A stretch of 64,000 nt of DNA from Zhouia spongiae (GTDB lineage: Bacteria; Bacteroidota; Bacteroidia; Flavobacteriales; Flavobacteriaceae), in the NCBI RefSeq assembly GCF_022760175.1, contig NZ_CP094326.1, positions 3,026,804 through 3,090,803 on the forward strand, in the 5' to 3' direction. The notes below the pieces were generated by a model. That model was not told where the DNA came from and made no database searches. It saw only the letters and a program-made list of their open reading frames with translations. The first letter of the stretch is position 1; every line of letters begins with the position of its first letter. This document shows positions 54,019 through 63,921 of the stretch, piece after piece. Made by a program: the position numbers and the translations under genes.

Positions 54019-54419
54019 GAGGCTGCAAATATACAATCCAGCGATATTGATTACCTGAATGCCCATGCTACTTCGACACCTCAGGGTGATTTGATCGAAT
54101 TAAAAGCCATAGAAAGGGTTTTTGGTAAAGAGTGTAAGCTAAACATAAGCGCAACAAAATCTATGACAGGTCATCTTTTAGGTGCCGATGGAGCGATAGA
54201 AGCTATCGCCTGTATAAAAGCTGTTGAACAAAACATAATTCCACCTACCATAAATACCTCTAATGTAGAGCCTGCCTATAAAGATGTTTTCGATTTCACC
54301 TTGCAAACTGCCCGGCAAAAGGAGGTACACTATGCTATGAGTAATACCTTTGGTTTTGGGGGCATGTAGCAACAACAATTTTTAAAAAGTATGCTGCTAA
54401 TTCAAATGAGTGTCTTTGA
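54019..54419 (+). pseudogene. Remnant of a beta-ketoacyl-ACP synthase (FabF/KAS II-like), C-terminal, frameshifted
   Basis: From about 54022 the frame encodes the KAS C-terminal third: DIDYLNAHATSTPQGD (catalytic His), ISATKSMTGHLLGADGAIEA and NTFGFGG. After GFGG the frame reads into a stop at 54367-54369, whereas shifting by one base continues the family sequence as HVATTIFKKY until 54419. One G appears lost in the G run at 54358-54362. The N-terminal two thirds, including the active-site Cys, are absent. Confidence 0.85.
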
Positions 54420-54569
54420 CGACAATCGATGTACATTTAACGGCTTATAACAACCCATGATAAATTAAAATAAAGATCCTTTTGTTTTTCTGATCGTATT
54501 ATTGGTGTGATGTAAGAATTAACATATATTTATATCCTAATTTATTTATTAATACCAACCATCTGTCAG

Positions 54570-57500
54570 ATGAAAAAAACACTATATGTATTATTTCTTT
54601 TGTTAACCCTGCCGTTATGTTCGCAAAATTCTGTTCATGTAGTACTCAATGATTCGAGTAGTTTACGACTCTCCGGTTTAAAAATAGATGTTCAGATAAC
54701 AGGAAACTTTGCTACCACTACCTACGATATGCAGTTCTATAACGAACGAAACCGGACACTGGAAGGTGAATTAAGATTTCCTCTGGGAGAAGGACAGGCG
54801 GTATCGCGATTTGCCATGGAGGTGAACCGCGAGTTAAGAGAAGCTGCAATCGTAGAGAAAGAGCTGGCAAGGGTGGCCTTTGAGAGTACCGTGCGACAGA
54901 ACATCGATCCGGGACTATTGGAAAAAACAGAAGGTAATAATTATAAAGCGAGAATATATCCTATCCTGCCAAGAGCGCATAAACGTGTGGTTGTTTCGTA
55001 TGAACAGGAATTAGCTTCATCAGATGGCGTATTGGTTTATGAATTACCACTGGGGATTGATGAATTATTAGATCGTTTTTCGATACGTATGGAAGTCCGC
55101 GGAAGTAACAAAACTCCAATTGTTTCCGGTAGCGACTATCAACAGATCAGGTTTAATGAAAAGGGTGAAGGCTATGGGTTTTATATGGAAAAGGAAAAGT
55201 TCAGGCCTCAAAAACCACTTATAGTTCAGATTTTCAATGACAAAAAAGAAAACAAAGCCTTAACTTATAAAGACTATTTCTACCTGTATCAACAGCTGAA
55301 ACCTCAAAAGCGGTTAAAAGAAAAACCGGAAAGTATCACGTTGTTGTGGGACGCTTCCTATTCTATGAGATACCGGAACCTGGAGAAAGAATTAAAAGTA
55401 TTGGACAACTATTTCGGCTATCTCGAAGAGGCAGAGGTTAGTTTTATAGCTTTTAATAATAAGATCCAAACGGAAAAAAAAGTAATGGTTAGCCGGGGGG
55501 ACTGGAGCGCTGTCAGGCAACTTATTCATGAAACGGAATATGATGGCGGGACCTCATTTAATCTCTTCAACAAAAAAGAGCTGAATGCAGATGAAATTCT
55601 CTTGTTTTCGGACGGATTGGCAAATCTCGGCGATTTCGATAAAAAGATAAAAACACCTGTATATACGATCAATTCCTTAAGCGCTGCCAATCACGGAAAG
55701 CTAAGCAACTTAGCTGTTGCATCAGGAGGAACTTATATGAATCTGAGCCGGATGACATCGGCAAAGGCTTCTGAGCTGCTCAAATATGAAATTTTCCAGT
55801 TTTTGGGAACCCGACACGGGAAGGAGATCAGTGAAGTATATCCGAAAAACGTAGTTAATGTAACAGAAGATTTTTCCATTTCAGGAAGGTTTACAAATGC
55901 CTCAACCGTTACCATGTTATTTGGTTATGGCGGAAAGGTAACCGGCGAGATCACTATTCCTGTTCAGGCGGCTGAAAGTAATAAGCTGGTTAAAAGATTA
56001 TGGGCCAAAAAGAAATTGGAATACCTTAACAGGAATAAGGAAGCGTCTAAAGATGCTATAATAGCCCTGGCGAAAGCCTATGATTTGGTAACGGATTATA
56101 CTTCCATGATTATTCTGGACAGGATAGAAGATTATGTCCGCTACCGGATAGAACCCCCTATGGAATTGAGAAGGGAATATAAAAGCAGATTGGCATTACT
56201 TGATGAAGAAGAAGCATATCGTCGGGAAGCGTTAGCATCCCGTAAAAACATGCTTTCTGAAAATTATGATGACTTAATGACCTGGTATCGAACTGTTTTT
56301 CCTAAAAAAGAGGATAGAGAAGATAAAGTAACGACTTCGGAAACTCAACCCCATTCTGATAACAATCCCGATTCGGGAACTGAATCTTCGACGGAGTTAC
56401 CTACAAATGAAGGAACGCCAGCAGATCAGAACAACCAGACCAGAAGGGCGACGGTTCAAAGAGCGATCGATACTACCAAAAATATAGTGTCCGGAATAGT
56501 CAGTGACGCCGATGATGATTACCCTTTGCCCGGGGCTAATATTATGGTTAAGGGGAAAAATTACGGTACTACTGCTGATTTCGACGGCAATTTCAGTCTC
56601 AATGCTGAAATTGGAGATGTATTGGTAATAACTTATATAGGTTATACTACCAGAGAATACACTATCCGGAATGCATCGCCTGTAATGATTAAAATTGAGG
56701 CAGATCACAATAGCTTAGAAGAGGTTGTTATTACCGGGTACGCTCCTTCTAAAGAAAAAGAAGTCACCTCTGAGTTTTCCGGAGTTCAGACTACCGAAAA
56801 TGACAGAGAAACGTTCAGTCCCCACAGGGTATCGGCACCGATACACGATACACCTTTATATGTATTGGATGGGCTCGAAGTTCGAAACAACCCCTTAGCG
56901 GAGTTAAGTTCGGATGACATTGAATCCATCCAGACTCTAAAAGGGATCAATGCAACAGCTGTTTTTGGAGCGAGAGCCGCCAATGGCGTTATGATTATTA
57001 CTACTAAGAAAGGGAAACGAAAAAACCAGCATCAGATCGAGGAGCTCCATGAGCGAATTGCCGATAAAATCGAATTAAAGTCATGGAATCCGGATACGCC
57101 ATATATCAGTATATTGAATAAAGAGGCGAGTCCGGAAGCCGCTTATAAAAAGTATCTGCATATTCGCGATGAATATGCAAACAGTCCTTCGTTCTATTTA
57201 GATGTTTCCGACTTTTTCGATCGCAGAGAGCGGTCTGATCTGGCCGTTACCATACTAACCAACCTGATGGAGGTAGACCTGAATAACCATGAGTTAATGA
57301 AGGCATTGGCATATAAACTGGAGTATTATAAAAAATATGATCTGGCCGTAGTTGTTTATAAAAAAATACTGGAACTCCGTCCGGAGGAACCGCAGTCGTA
57401 TCGTGATCTTGCATTAGCCTGTGAGCAGGCGGGTGATATTCAAAAAAGCTTCGATTTGCTGTTTAAAATTTACGATGGGCAATTACTTGAAAAAGACGAA

Positions 57501-57983
57501 GAAGAGCGTTTTGAGGGCATTGAGCAGATAGCCTATGTAGAGTTGTCTCGCCTGGTACATAAATATGATAAACAACTTAAGCTCAAAAAATCAACAAAAA
57601 ACTTGTTTAAGTCTGTAGAGGTAGATGTCAGGGTTGTAATTGACTGGAATCACAACGATACCGATATCGACCTTTGGGTAATTGATCCGAGTGGTGAAAA
57701 GGCATCTTACGACAATAAGTTAACCGTAAAAGGAGGGAGGATGTCTGAAGATATGACGGAAGGTTACGGACCGGAAGAGTTTATGCTTAAAACATCAGAA
57801 AAAGGCGTTTATCAGGTGCTGGTTGATTATTTTGCTGATAATGTCCAGAAAATATCCGGACCAACGATTTTAAAAGTGTCTCTATTCTCCCACTATGGGA
57901 AACCGAATGAAGAAAAGAAAACTATTATAGTCAGACTCGACAAAGAAGAAGAGGAATTAGAAATTGGGAGACTTTCATTTTAA
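54570..57983 (+). CDS. VIT-VWA protein fused to SusC-type N-terminal/plug modules, TPR and DUF2135
   Basis: 1137 aa. Signal peptide MKKTLYVLFLLLTLPLCSQ. VIT domain about 20-150; VWA domain about 250-390 with MIDAS D261-A-S-Y-S and TSFNLF, ILLFSDGLANLGD. After a Glu/Thr-rich linker comes a carboxypeptidase-like module (about 640-720, GIVSDADDDYPLPGANIMV) and a TonB plug-like part (about 758-808, PLYVLDGLEVRNNP, AVFGARAANGVMIITTKKG). Then TPR-like helices (about 860-990) and DUF2135 (about 1018-1130, IDWNHNDTDIDLWVIDP). No beta-barrel. Likely an envelope protein; function unknown. Confidence 0.88.
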   Translation: MKKTLYVLFLLLTLPLCSQNSVHVVLNDSSSLRLSGLKIDVQITGNFATTTYDMQFYNERNRTLEGELRFPLGEGQAVSRFAMEVNRELREAAIVEKELARVAFESTVRQNIDPGLLEKTEGNNYKARIYPILPRAHKRVVVSYEQELASSDGVLVYELPLGIDELLDRFSIRMEVRGSNKTPIVSGSDYQQIRFNEKGEGYGFYMEKEKFRPQKPLIVQIFNDKKENKALTYKDYFYLYQQLKPQKRLKEKPESITLLWDASYSMRYRNLEKELKVLDNYFGYLEEAEVSFIAFNNKIQTEKKVMVSRGDWSAVRQLIHETEYDGGTSFNLFNKKELNADEILLFSDGLANLGDFDKKIKTPVYTINSLSAANHGKLSNLAVASGGTYMNLSRMTSAKASELLKYEIFQFLGTRHGKEISEVYPKNVVNVTEDFSISGRFTNASTVTMLFGYGGKVTGEITIPVQAAESNKLVKRLWAKKKLEYLNRNKEASKDAIIALAKAYDLVTDYTSMIILDRIEDYVRYRIEPPMELRREYKSRLALLDEEEAYRREALASRKNMLSENYDDLMTWYRTVFPKKEDREDKVTTSETQPHSDNNPDSGTESSTELPTNEGTPADQNNQTRRATVQRAIDTTKNIVSGIVSDADDDYPLPGANIMVKGKNYGTTADFDGNFSLNAEIGDVLVITYIGYTTREYTIRNASPVMIKIEADHNSLEEVVITGYAPSKEKEVTSEFSGVQTTENDRETFSPHRVSAPIHDTPLYVLDGLEVRNNPLAELSSDDIESIQTLKGINATAVFGARAANGVMIITTKKGKRKNQHQIEELHERIADKIELKSWNPDTPYISILNKEASPEAAYKKYLHIRDEYANSPSFYLDVSDFFDRRERSDLAVTILTNLMEVDLNNHELMKALAYKLEYYKKYDLAVVVYKKILELRPEEPQSYRDLALACEQAGDIQKSFDLLFKIYDGQLLEKDEEERFEGIEQIAYVELSRLVHKYDKQLKLKKSTKNLFKSVEVDVRVVIDWNHNDTDIDLWVIDPSGEKASYDNKLTVKGGRMSEDMTEGYGPEEFMLKTSEKGVYQVLVDYFADNVQKISGPTILKVSLFSHYGKPNEEKKTIIVRLDKEEEELEIGRLSF

Positions 57984-58010
57984 AAGAAGAACATCTAAAA
58001 AATATAGCAT

Positions 58011-58391
58011 ATGCAGGCAAGTGAAAGCATCACTTACAAGGATGTAGTAAACGCAGAACATGCAATTACAAATGCAATGAAGTCCGGCGATGTAAAACAG
58101 CTGGATTTATTATTGCACGAAGACTTACTTTTTAATATTTCCGGGGGACATACCATTACCAAGGATATGGATCTCGAAACCTATCGCGAAGGAAAGATTA
58201 AGCTTTATGATATTACTATGATAGATCAACAAATCAATATAATTGAAGATACGGCTGTTGTTGCCACAACGTTAGAAATGAAGGGTAGTTACCTGGAGCA
58301 ATCTTTTGAGGGAACATTTAAGATTATACGTGTCTGGAAGTACATCAACAACAAATTCAAAGTTATTGCAGGAAGCAGTACCCAAATGTAA
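58011..58391 (+). CDS. DUF4440/NTF2-like protein
   Basis: 126 aa, no signal peptide. Cone-shaped NTF2-like fold: an N-terminal helix (AEHAITNAMKSGDVKQLDLLL), HEDLLFNISGGHTITKDMD and a C-terminal sheet (GTFKIIRVWKYINNKFKVIAG). Such proteins are small binding or stress-related proteins without a fixed activity. Follows the VIT/VWA gene by 27 nt and precedes a lipoprotein gene by 6 nt, so the three may form an operon. Confidence 0.85.
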   Translation: MQASESITYKDVVNAEHAITNAMKSGDVKQLDLLLHEDLLFNISGGHTITKDMDLETYREGKIKLYDITMIDQQINIIEDTAVVATTLEMKGSYLEQSFEGTFKIIRVWKYINNKFKVIAGSSTQM

Positions 58392-58397
58392 TCAGAA

Positions 58398-59342
58398 ATG
58401 AAAAATATTTTTTATGGTGTCTTTTTGTTATTGATTGTTTCTTGCGGGTATCGGACTCCTGAGGAGGATAAACACCCTGATTTACCGATATTTCCGGAAC
58501 ATACAAACGCTTCCATTCAAATCACACCTTTTTCGTGGGAGGGGAATGGTCTTCAATTTAACGATAATTACATTTTTGCCTCAACTCATAAAAGTTTGCT
58601 GGTATTAGACAGAAAGTTTAATAGGGTAAAAGAGATTGACGAAATTGTTTCTACCCATAGCATAGATAATGAGGGACAGGTGTATATAATAACCCGGACT
58701 GATGATGTTATGTCAGATCCAAAAGAGGTATATAAAATTAGCCCGGATAATAATTTTGTAAAGGAGAAAATGGAGGTTTTAATTATGCGCCCCAGGGAAG
58801 GAGTTCGTATCAGAGACTCTATTACTGCTGCCTTCAAAAATAAACAAAGTACAAATGAAGCGGTATCCGACAGTCTTATTGATAGCCTGGTTTATGTAGC
58901 ATTTAATAAAGAACGGGAAGAATTGCCTTTAAGAATTAAAAAACTCGAAGACGATATTGTTGCTGTTTTTCCGCTGGATAATGATGTAAGTATTCTAAAA
59001 TACAAGGATAAAGAAGTGGCTTTGTTCTCCACCTATAATCACATGGATTTTCTTAAGGATAAACGAAGTGGGGGACTCAAACCGATCAGGGAGTTGGAGA
59101 AGCGTCCAACGTCTTTTGATAAAGTTGTTTTAGGAAATTCTTTTTCCGGAAATCACTATGTGGGAGGTTATACACCTTACGGATTTAATTATATTGAGTT
59201 GACATTAGATAATGAAGTTACGCGATTCAAAGCCCATAATTCGAATAATGGTGACGGTGTACATATTTTGTATAAAAGTAAGGACACCATGATATTAAAA
59301 GATACCAGGGAAAAGTTATACTATGTAACATTAAAAAAATAA
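58398..59342 (+). CDS. Lipoprotein of unknown function
   Basis: 314 aa. Lipoprotein signal MKNIFYGVFLLLIVSC with lipobox IVSC. The mature region is mostly beta-strand with repeated hydrophobic pairs (FIFAST-like NYIFASTHKSLLVLDRKF, EGQVYIITRTDD, HYVGGYTPYGFNYIELTL), suggesting a propeller-like fold; I recognise no family. Starts 6 nt after the NTF2-like gene. Confidence 0.75.
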   Translation: MKNIFYGVFLLLIVSCGYRTPEEDKHPDLPIFPEHTNASIQITPFSWEGNGLQFNDNYIFASTHKSLLVLDRKFNRVKEIDEIVSTHSIDNEGQVYIITRTDDVMSDPKEVYKISPDNNFVKEKMEVLIMRPREGVRIRDSITAAFKNKQSTNEAVSDSLIDSLVYVAFNKEREELPLRIKKLEDDIVAVFPLDNDVSILKYKDKEVALFSTYNHMDFLKDKRSGGLKPIRELEKRPTSFDKVVLGNSFSGNHYVGGYTPYGFNYIELTLDNEVTRFKAHNSNNGDGVHILYKSKDTMILKDTREKLYYVTLKK

Positions 59343-59516
59343 TCACTTCAATTCTGAACCGGAGTTTTATTAGTCACTACCATAACAGAAAGCGTTATGT
59401 TTACACAACGGAAGAAGTATAAGTGGTAAATATTTCAAAAAATATTGTAATTATTCCCGTTAATAAGTAAGAAACTATTTATATTCGCGCTTCAAATTTT
59501 AACATAAAACATAAAA

Positions 59517-59969
59517 ATGAAAAAAACTTTACTATTCTTGGGTCTTTTATTGCTTGCTTGTATCGAATCTCATGCACAAGTAGAATACAAAGTAATTACC
59601 AGTGTTGAATCGATTGTTCCTAATGGTTTGGGACGTTCGCGGATAATCAGTGCTGAAGAAGAAAAGAACTATAAGGAATATTCAAGCGTTCAGACGGAGG
59701 AAGATAATACCAGGAACAAATCGAAGAGGGGAGACATCCGGGTAAAAGATTTTGAAGAAACCAAACTTTTAAACTTTTACAACTTAGGAGGAATTCGCTT
59801 TCAGAATATAGCTGCCAACGATGCTTTAATCACTTCTAAAATCAATACGATGATTGAGGAAGGCTGGGAGTTGGCATTTGTAACCAGTGCAGTTGAAAGT
59901 GATGCAGGTAAAGGAGACAGCCAGGGAATTTTTATCACCCGTTATATTTTCAAGAGAAATAAGCAATAA
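59517..59969 (+). CDS. Exported hypothetical protein
   Basis: 150 aa with signal peptide MKKTLLFLGLLLLACIESHA cleaved before Q21 (a cysteine at 15 does not form a good lipobox). The mature part ends with INTMIEEGWELAFVTSAVE and GIFITRYIFKR, a short alpha/beta unit resembling DUF4177-type 'W-E-L' proteins; this link is tentative. Upstream TATATTCG near 59486 may be a -7 box. Confidence 0.72.
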   Translation: MKKTLLFLGLLLLACIESHAQVEYKVITSVESIVPNGLGRSRIISAEEEKNYKEYSSVQTEEDNTRNKSKRGDIRVKDFEETKLLNFYNLGGIRFQNIAANDALITSKINTMIEEGWELAFVTSAVESDAGKGDSQGIFITRYIFKRNKQ

Positions 59970-59989
59970 AGCTATTTATTTGTTCCTAT

Positions 59990-60033
59990 CAGGTTGAGCG
60001 CAGTCGAAACCTTTGTTCCCGACTGCGCCCGAG
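59990..60033. repeat. REP-like inverted repeat between convergent genes
   Basis: GAGCGCAGTCG (59997-60007) and CGACTGCGC (60020-60028) are complementary; the sequence belongs to the family seen at 353-376 and 579-641. It lies between two stop codons and may end transcription from both sides. Confidence 0.75.
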
Positions 60034-60037
60034 CTGA

Positions 60038-60556
60038 TTATATGGTTTCTTCGATTTCTTCAGAAACAGCCGGCGTAGCTTCAGTGTCCTCCAGCACATT
60101 ATATTTGTTTAACTGTTCTTCCTCACCTGTAAAATAAGGGAAAACATCTAATATCGGAGATTCAGCAATGGAAGGAATCGAATAATCACTCATTGTTTCT
60201 TTCATTACCTCAGTAGTATTTTCAAAAGCTTCTTTTATATCATTTGCCTGAATGAGCATGTAGATATTTGTTTTACGTTCCTTTCCGCTTTTTTCATCGA
60301 GGGTAATCAGGCTTACTTTGGTTTTAAACCAGCGATCGGAATTTTCAAAAGGATGTACCTCCGAGAAATTGGCAACTTTTATATTCATAATCTGAAACTC
60401 TTCGCTTGTTAATTCTGCCATGATCTCATTAATTCTCGTTTCCGCTTCTGTAAACGAAACAGAGTCAAGCAGGTAAGTTTCAGACGTTATTTTTTGTTCT
60501 CCGGTTTCATAGGTTTTACTGTATTTTACTTTGCATTCGTACCAGGTTACACTCAT
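60038..60556 (-). CDS. DUF4494 family protein
   Basis: 172 aa, cytosolic. Conserved Bacteroidota family: SVTWYECKVKYSKTYETGE at the N-terminus, ETYLLDSVSFTEAETRINEI, and WFKTKVSLITLDEKSGKERK in the middle, with a variable acidic C-terminus. No role established. Preceded by a TACATTTG -7 box. Confidence 0.92.
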   Translation of the reverse strand: MSVTWYECKVKYSKTYETGEQKITSETYLLDSVSFTEAETRINEIMAELTSEEFQIMNIKVANFSEVHPFENSDRWFKTKVSLITLDEKSGKERKTNIYMLIQANDIKEAFENTTEVMKETMSDYSIPSIAESPILDVFPYFTGEEEQLNKYNVLEDTEATPAVSEEIEETI

Positions 60557-60579
60557 ATTCTTTTAATTTTTTAGAGCGC

Positions 60580-60587
60580 CAAATGTA
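60580..60587 (-). promoter_or_regulatory. -7 promoter element of the DUF4494 gene
   Basis: Minus-strand TACATTTG matches TAnnTTTG, 24 nt before the start codon, with a GTG/TTG-like -33 about 20 nt upstream. Confidence 0.55.
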
Positions 60588-61172
60588 AAATTTTAACCTA
60601 TGTTTAAACACGAATTTTGGTTTTAGTTGTTCACAATTTGATTTTTACAGACAAGAGTTATGGAATATCTCAAAGAGATAGAACCAGGGAAAGAAATAGG
60701 ACATTTTTCTTTAATCAGGTAATGGATTTATGAGTTTTAGAATGCAATAACTTACTGATAATAAGTTGTTAAAATCAAATCTAGTTAAGTGTTACTTCAA
60801 TTAATACAGAACAGGTATTTAGTTCATTACTATGAGGTTATGTCGTTAAACTAATGGTAGACCAAAGGATAATCAGAACCGCCGTAGGTGTCCCTGATGG
60901 GTACCGCCTCAGGGAAGCATCCGTTCATAATGATTTGCTGTTTGAGCATGTTTTAGATTTAAAACATGTGAATTCAGATCATTAACGAAGAAGAATATTC
61001 AAAACTACCGTAAGATCATCATATTTCGATTGTCACTCCATACAGGCCCGGGGTTTGTTAACCCTTGCGACGACCTTATTAGTCATTATTCAATTCATCT
61101 TTCAATGCGTGGTTAAAAACAGGAATTATCATAAATTTATACCCTCATACTATTTAAAATCATAAAATATCA
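60588..61172. other. Intergenic region, about 585 bp
   Basis: No recognised gene. A 43-codon frame at 60854-60985 (MVDQRIIRTAVGVPDGYRL...) shows no family I know. CATGTTTTA-GATT-TAAAACATG (60947-60968) is a perfect 9-bp hairpin, and CCCTGA/TCAGGG (60891-60913) another short stem. Confidence 0.45.
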
Positions 61173-62252
61173 GTGAGTGTAACACCCGGCTTTTTAGATC
61201 GTTTATTCTTGTTATTTGGAAGTATAGGAGTCGTATTGTCCCTTACCGCAGGGGTGGTGCTAACTTTGAAATCCCGATTATCGGGTAAAAACGATCATAA
61301 TCCATTGTGGAACGTTTTCCTGGCGATCTACCTGCTGACCTTCGGGTTGCGGATGGGCAAGTCGTTGTTTCACTACTATTACACCATCACCCCGACAGTT
61401 CACACCCTCTTTTTAAGTCTCTTTTTTGCCATCGGGCCTTCCGTTTGGTTATATACCCTTACCATCACCCGACCACATAAAAAGTTTCGTCCGCTTGGCT
61501 TATATTCTCATTACCTCGTACTGCTGTTAGCCATATTGCTGAGTCCGGTGATTCCCGAATACGGCTCGCCTTACGCCTGGGTGTTTTATCTTGTTTTGTT
61601 TGTACACGGGTTCTTATACTGTTTTTATACGCTGTATTGGGTCCGTAAAAACAAGGGCTTATATCCAAATGATGAGAAAGGGAGGAAGCTTAGAAACTGG
61701 TTGTTGCTTCTTACTGTCGCTACTTTGGCGATATTGAGCAATGCCATAGGCATTTATTACGAGCTTATACCGTTTTATCCGGGGAGTGCTTTGGTGTTTA
61801 CCGTAGTGATGATCGTTCTAATCACCTATATGCTAAAAAACTTATGGCTGTTAAAACCGATCCCTCAGAAGTATAAAGGCTCGGAACTGACTGCTTCTTT
61901 TATGGCGGTACATGAAAAGCAGCTGAACCGGCTCATGGCAGAAGAAAAATTGTTCTTGCAACCCGAGCTGACCCTTCAAAAACTAAGTGAGCAGATGGAG
62001 ATAACCTCCAAACAATTATCGCAACTCATCAACCAGACGAAGGATAAAAATTACTCCTTGTATATTTCCGAACTCCGGGTAAGGGAAGCCATGAAAATCA
62101 TGGAAAACGAGCAATACAAAGACTATAAAATAGCAGCGATAGCCTACGAAAGTGGCTTCAATAGTATTTCTTCCTTTAATGCCGCTTTTAAGAAAATTAC
62201 GAGGCAGACTCCCGTGGCTTACCGAAATTCTTTGGCTGAATCGGCCGAATAG
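61173..62252 (+). CDS. Membrane-anchored AraC-family transcription regulator
   Basis: 359 aa from GTG 61173. Seven or so membrane helices (about 8-235) are followed by a C-terminal AraC HTH pair (about 250-350): TLQKLSEQMEITSKQLSQLI is the first HTH and KIAAIAYESGFNSISSFNAA with FKKITRQTPVAYR the second, matching the family signature. Such fusions sense a membrane or extracellular cue directly. Its target may be the adjacent lepB, 76 nt downstream, an inference. Confidence 0.9.
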   Translation: MSVTPGFLDRLFLLFGSIGVVLSLTAGVVLTLKSRLSGKNDHNPLWNVFLAIYLLTFGLRMGKSLFHYYYTITPTVHTLFLSLFFAIGPSVWLYTLTITRPHKKFRPLGLYSHYLVLLLAILLSPVIPEYGSPYAWVFYLVLFVHGFLYCFYTLYWVRKNKGLYPNDEKGRKLRNWLLLLTVATLAILSNAIGIYYELIPFYPGSALVFTVVMIVLITYMLKNLWLLKPIPQKYKGSELTASFMAVHEKQLNRLMAEEKLFLQPELTLQKLSEQMEITSKQLSQLINQTKDKNYSLYISELRVREAMKIMENEQYKDYKIAAIAYESGFNSISSFNAAFKKITRQTPVAYRNSLAESAE

Positions 62253-62328
62253 TATGCCAGAATCATGATGTAAGTAGTTTTTATGCACTGTGAAGCAGAT
62301 TTTTGCATAAAATTTACAATTCACTCCT

Positions 62329-63921
62329 ATGGTCATACCGTTGATAATTTACTTCGTTATCATACAAATCATTCATTTTTTAAGCAGCTGGAAGCTTTAT
62401 AAACTGGCAGGGATACCGTGGTGGTATGCTATGATTCCCGTCTATAACGCCATCGTATTAATGAACATCATAAAGCGTCCCCCATGGTGGACGATACTAT
62501 TATTCCTTCCCGTCATTAACCTGATCATGTTTCCTGTTATTTGGGTAGAAACCATCAGGAGTTTCGGGAAGGTCGGCACTTTCGACACCTGGCTGGTGAT
62601 ACTCTCGCTGGGATTTTACATTACCTATTTAAACTATAATCCGGCTTCCCTGGAGTATCGCCCGGACAGAAGCCTGAAACCGCGCACAGGAACAGGGGAG
62701 TGGATGAGTTCGATTTTATTTGCCGTGATAGCGGCTACCATTGTACATACTTATATCATCCAACCCTTTGTTATTCCCACATCGTCTATGGAGAAATCGA
62801 TGTTGGTGGGCGACTTCCTATTTGTCAGCAAGGTACATTACGGTGCCCGAACCCCGATCACCGCTCTGGCATTGCCTATGGTTCACGATACCATTCCCTT
62901 ACTTAAAACCAAATCGTATGTGTTTAGTGATGATGCTACCAAACACCAATCTTCATGGCTGAACAGCTTCCAGTTACCTTATTTCAGATGGCCCGGCTTT
63001 CAGCAAATAGAAAGGAATGATATAGTGGTGTTTAACCAGCCTGCGGACACCCTCCGGGATATGAATAATTTTCATCCCGATCGCAGTTACCTGAAACCCA
63101 TCGATAAAAAAACGAACCTGGTAAAACGCTGCGTAGGGCTGCCGGGCGATACCTTAAGTCTGCACGATGGTTATGTATATATCAACGGAACAAAGACCGA
63201 TAGCGAGCTTGAAAACCAATTGCAGTTTTCTTATATAGTACAGACCAACGGGAGCACCTTGTCGAAAGGCTATATGTATGATCGCTTTGGGGTTACGGAC
63301 GATTTCGGCGCGATACAACCGGGGTTCTATTATTTTAAATCCCTGACCCGGGAAACAGTAAAAAAAATGCGTAAGAACCCGAATATAGTGGAGATAAAGC
63401 GGATCGTAGCCGACGGTAGTTCAGCATCAGAGCCTGTTTATCCTTATCCTGCTGTAAGTAACAATACCGTAGACGAGTATGCACCGATCTATATTCCGAA
63501 AAAGGGACAGCGTATCGGTATCAACCTGCAAACATTACTCCTTTACAAACGTGTTATTACAACATACGAGGGTAATACCCTGAAAGTGAACGATAATGCT
63601 ATTTATATCAACGGCAAAAAGACCGACACCTATACTTTTAAACAAGATTATTACTGGATGATGGGCGATAACAGGCATAACTCTATCGATTCGCGGTTTT
63701 GGGGTTTTGTGCCTTTTGACCATGTGGTAGGGAAACCGGTACTTACCTGGTTAAGCTGGGATAAAGAAGGGAAAAAAATCCGCTGGAAACGCCTTTTTAC
63801 CACCGTAAATAAAAAAGGAAAACAAAGGTCTTATGCGTGGGTATTGGGAATTCTGCTATTGGGCTATTTTGCTTATTATGGGTATAGAAAATGGTCTTTA
63901 AAGCGGACTTCGAAATACTAG
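62329..63921 (+). CDS. lepB: Signal peptidase I (LepB), Bacteroidota-type with DUF5684 N-terminus
   Basis: 530 aa, longer than E. coli LepB. Residues 1-110 hold several membrane helices (DUF5684-like: WKLYKLAGIPWWYAMIPVYN). The catalytic domain follows: S153 in IPTSSMEKSML, K266 in NLVKRCVGLPGDTLSL, and GDNRHNSIDSRFWGFVP near the end. A long insertion (about 275-430) and a second C-terminal membrane helix (WVLGILLLGYFAYYGYR) complete it. It cleaves Sec and Tat signal peptides. Confidence 0.95.
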   Translation: MVIPLIIYFVIIQIIHFLSSWKLYKLAGIPWWYAMIPVYNAIVLMNIIKRPPWWTILLFLPVINLIMFPVIWVETIRSFGKVGTFDTWLVILSLGFYITYLNYNPASLEYRPDRSLKPRTGTGEWMSSILFAVIAATIVHTYIIQPFVIPTSSMEKSMLVGDFLFVSKVHYGARTPITALALPMVHDTIPLLKTKSYVFSDDATKHQSSWLNSFQLPYFRWPGFQQIERNDIVVFNQPADTLRDMNNFHPDRSYLKPIDKKTNLVKRCVGLPGDTLSLHDGYVYINGTKTDSELENQLQFSYIVQTNGSTLSKGYMYDRFGVTDDFGAIQPGFYYFKSLTRETVKKMRKNPNIVEIKRIVADGSSASEPVYPYPAVSNNTVDEYAPIYIPKKGQRIGINLQTLLLYKRVITTYEGNTLKVNDNAIYINGKKTDTYTFKQDYYWMMGDNRHNSIDSRFWGFVPFDHVVGKPVLTWLSWDKEGKKIRWKRLFTTVNKKGKQRSYAWVLGILLLGYFAYYGYRKWSLKRTSKY

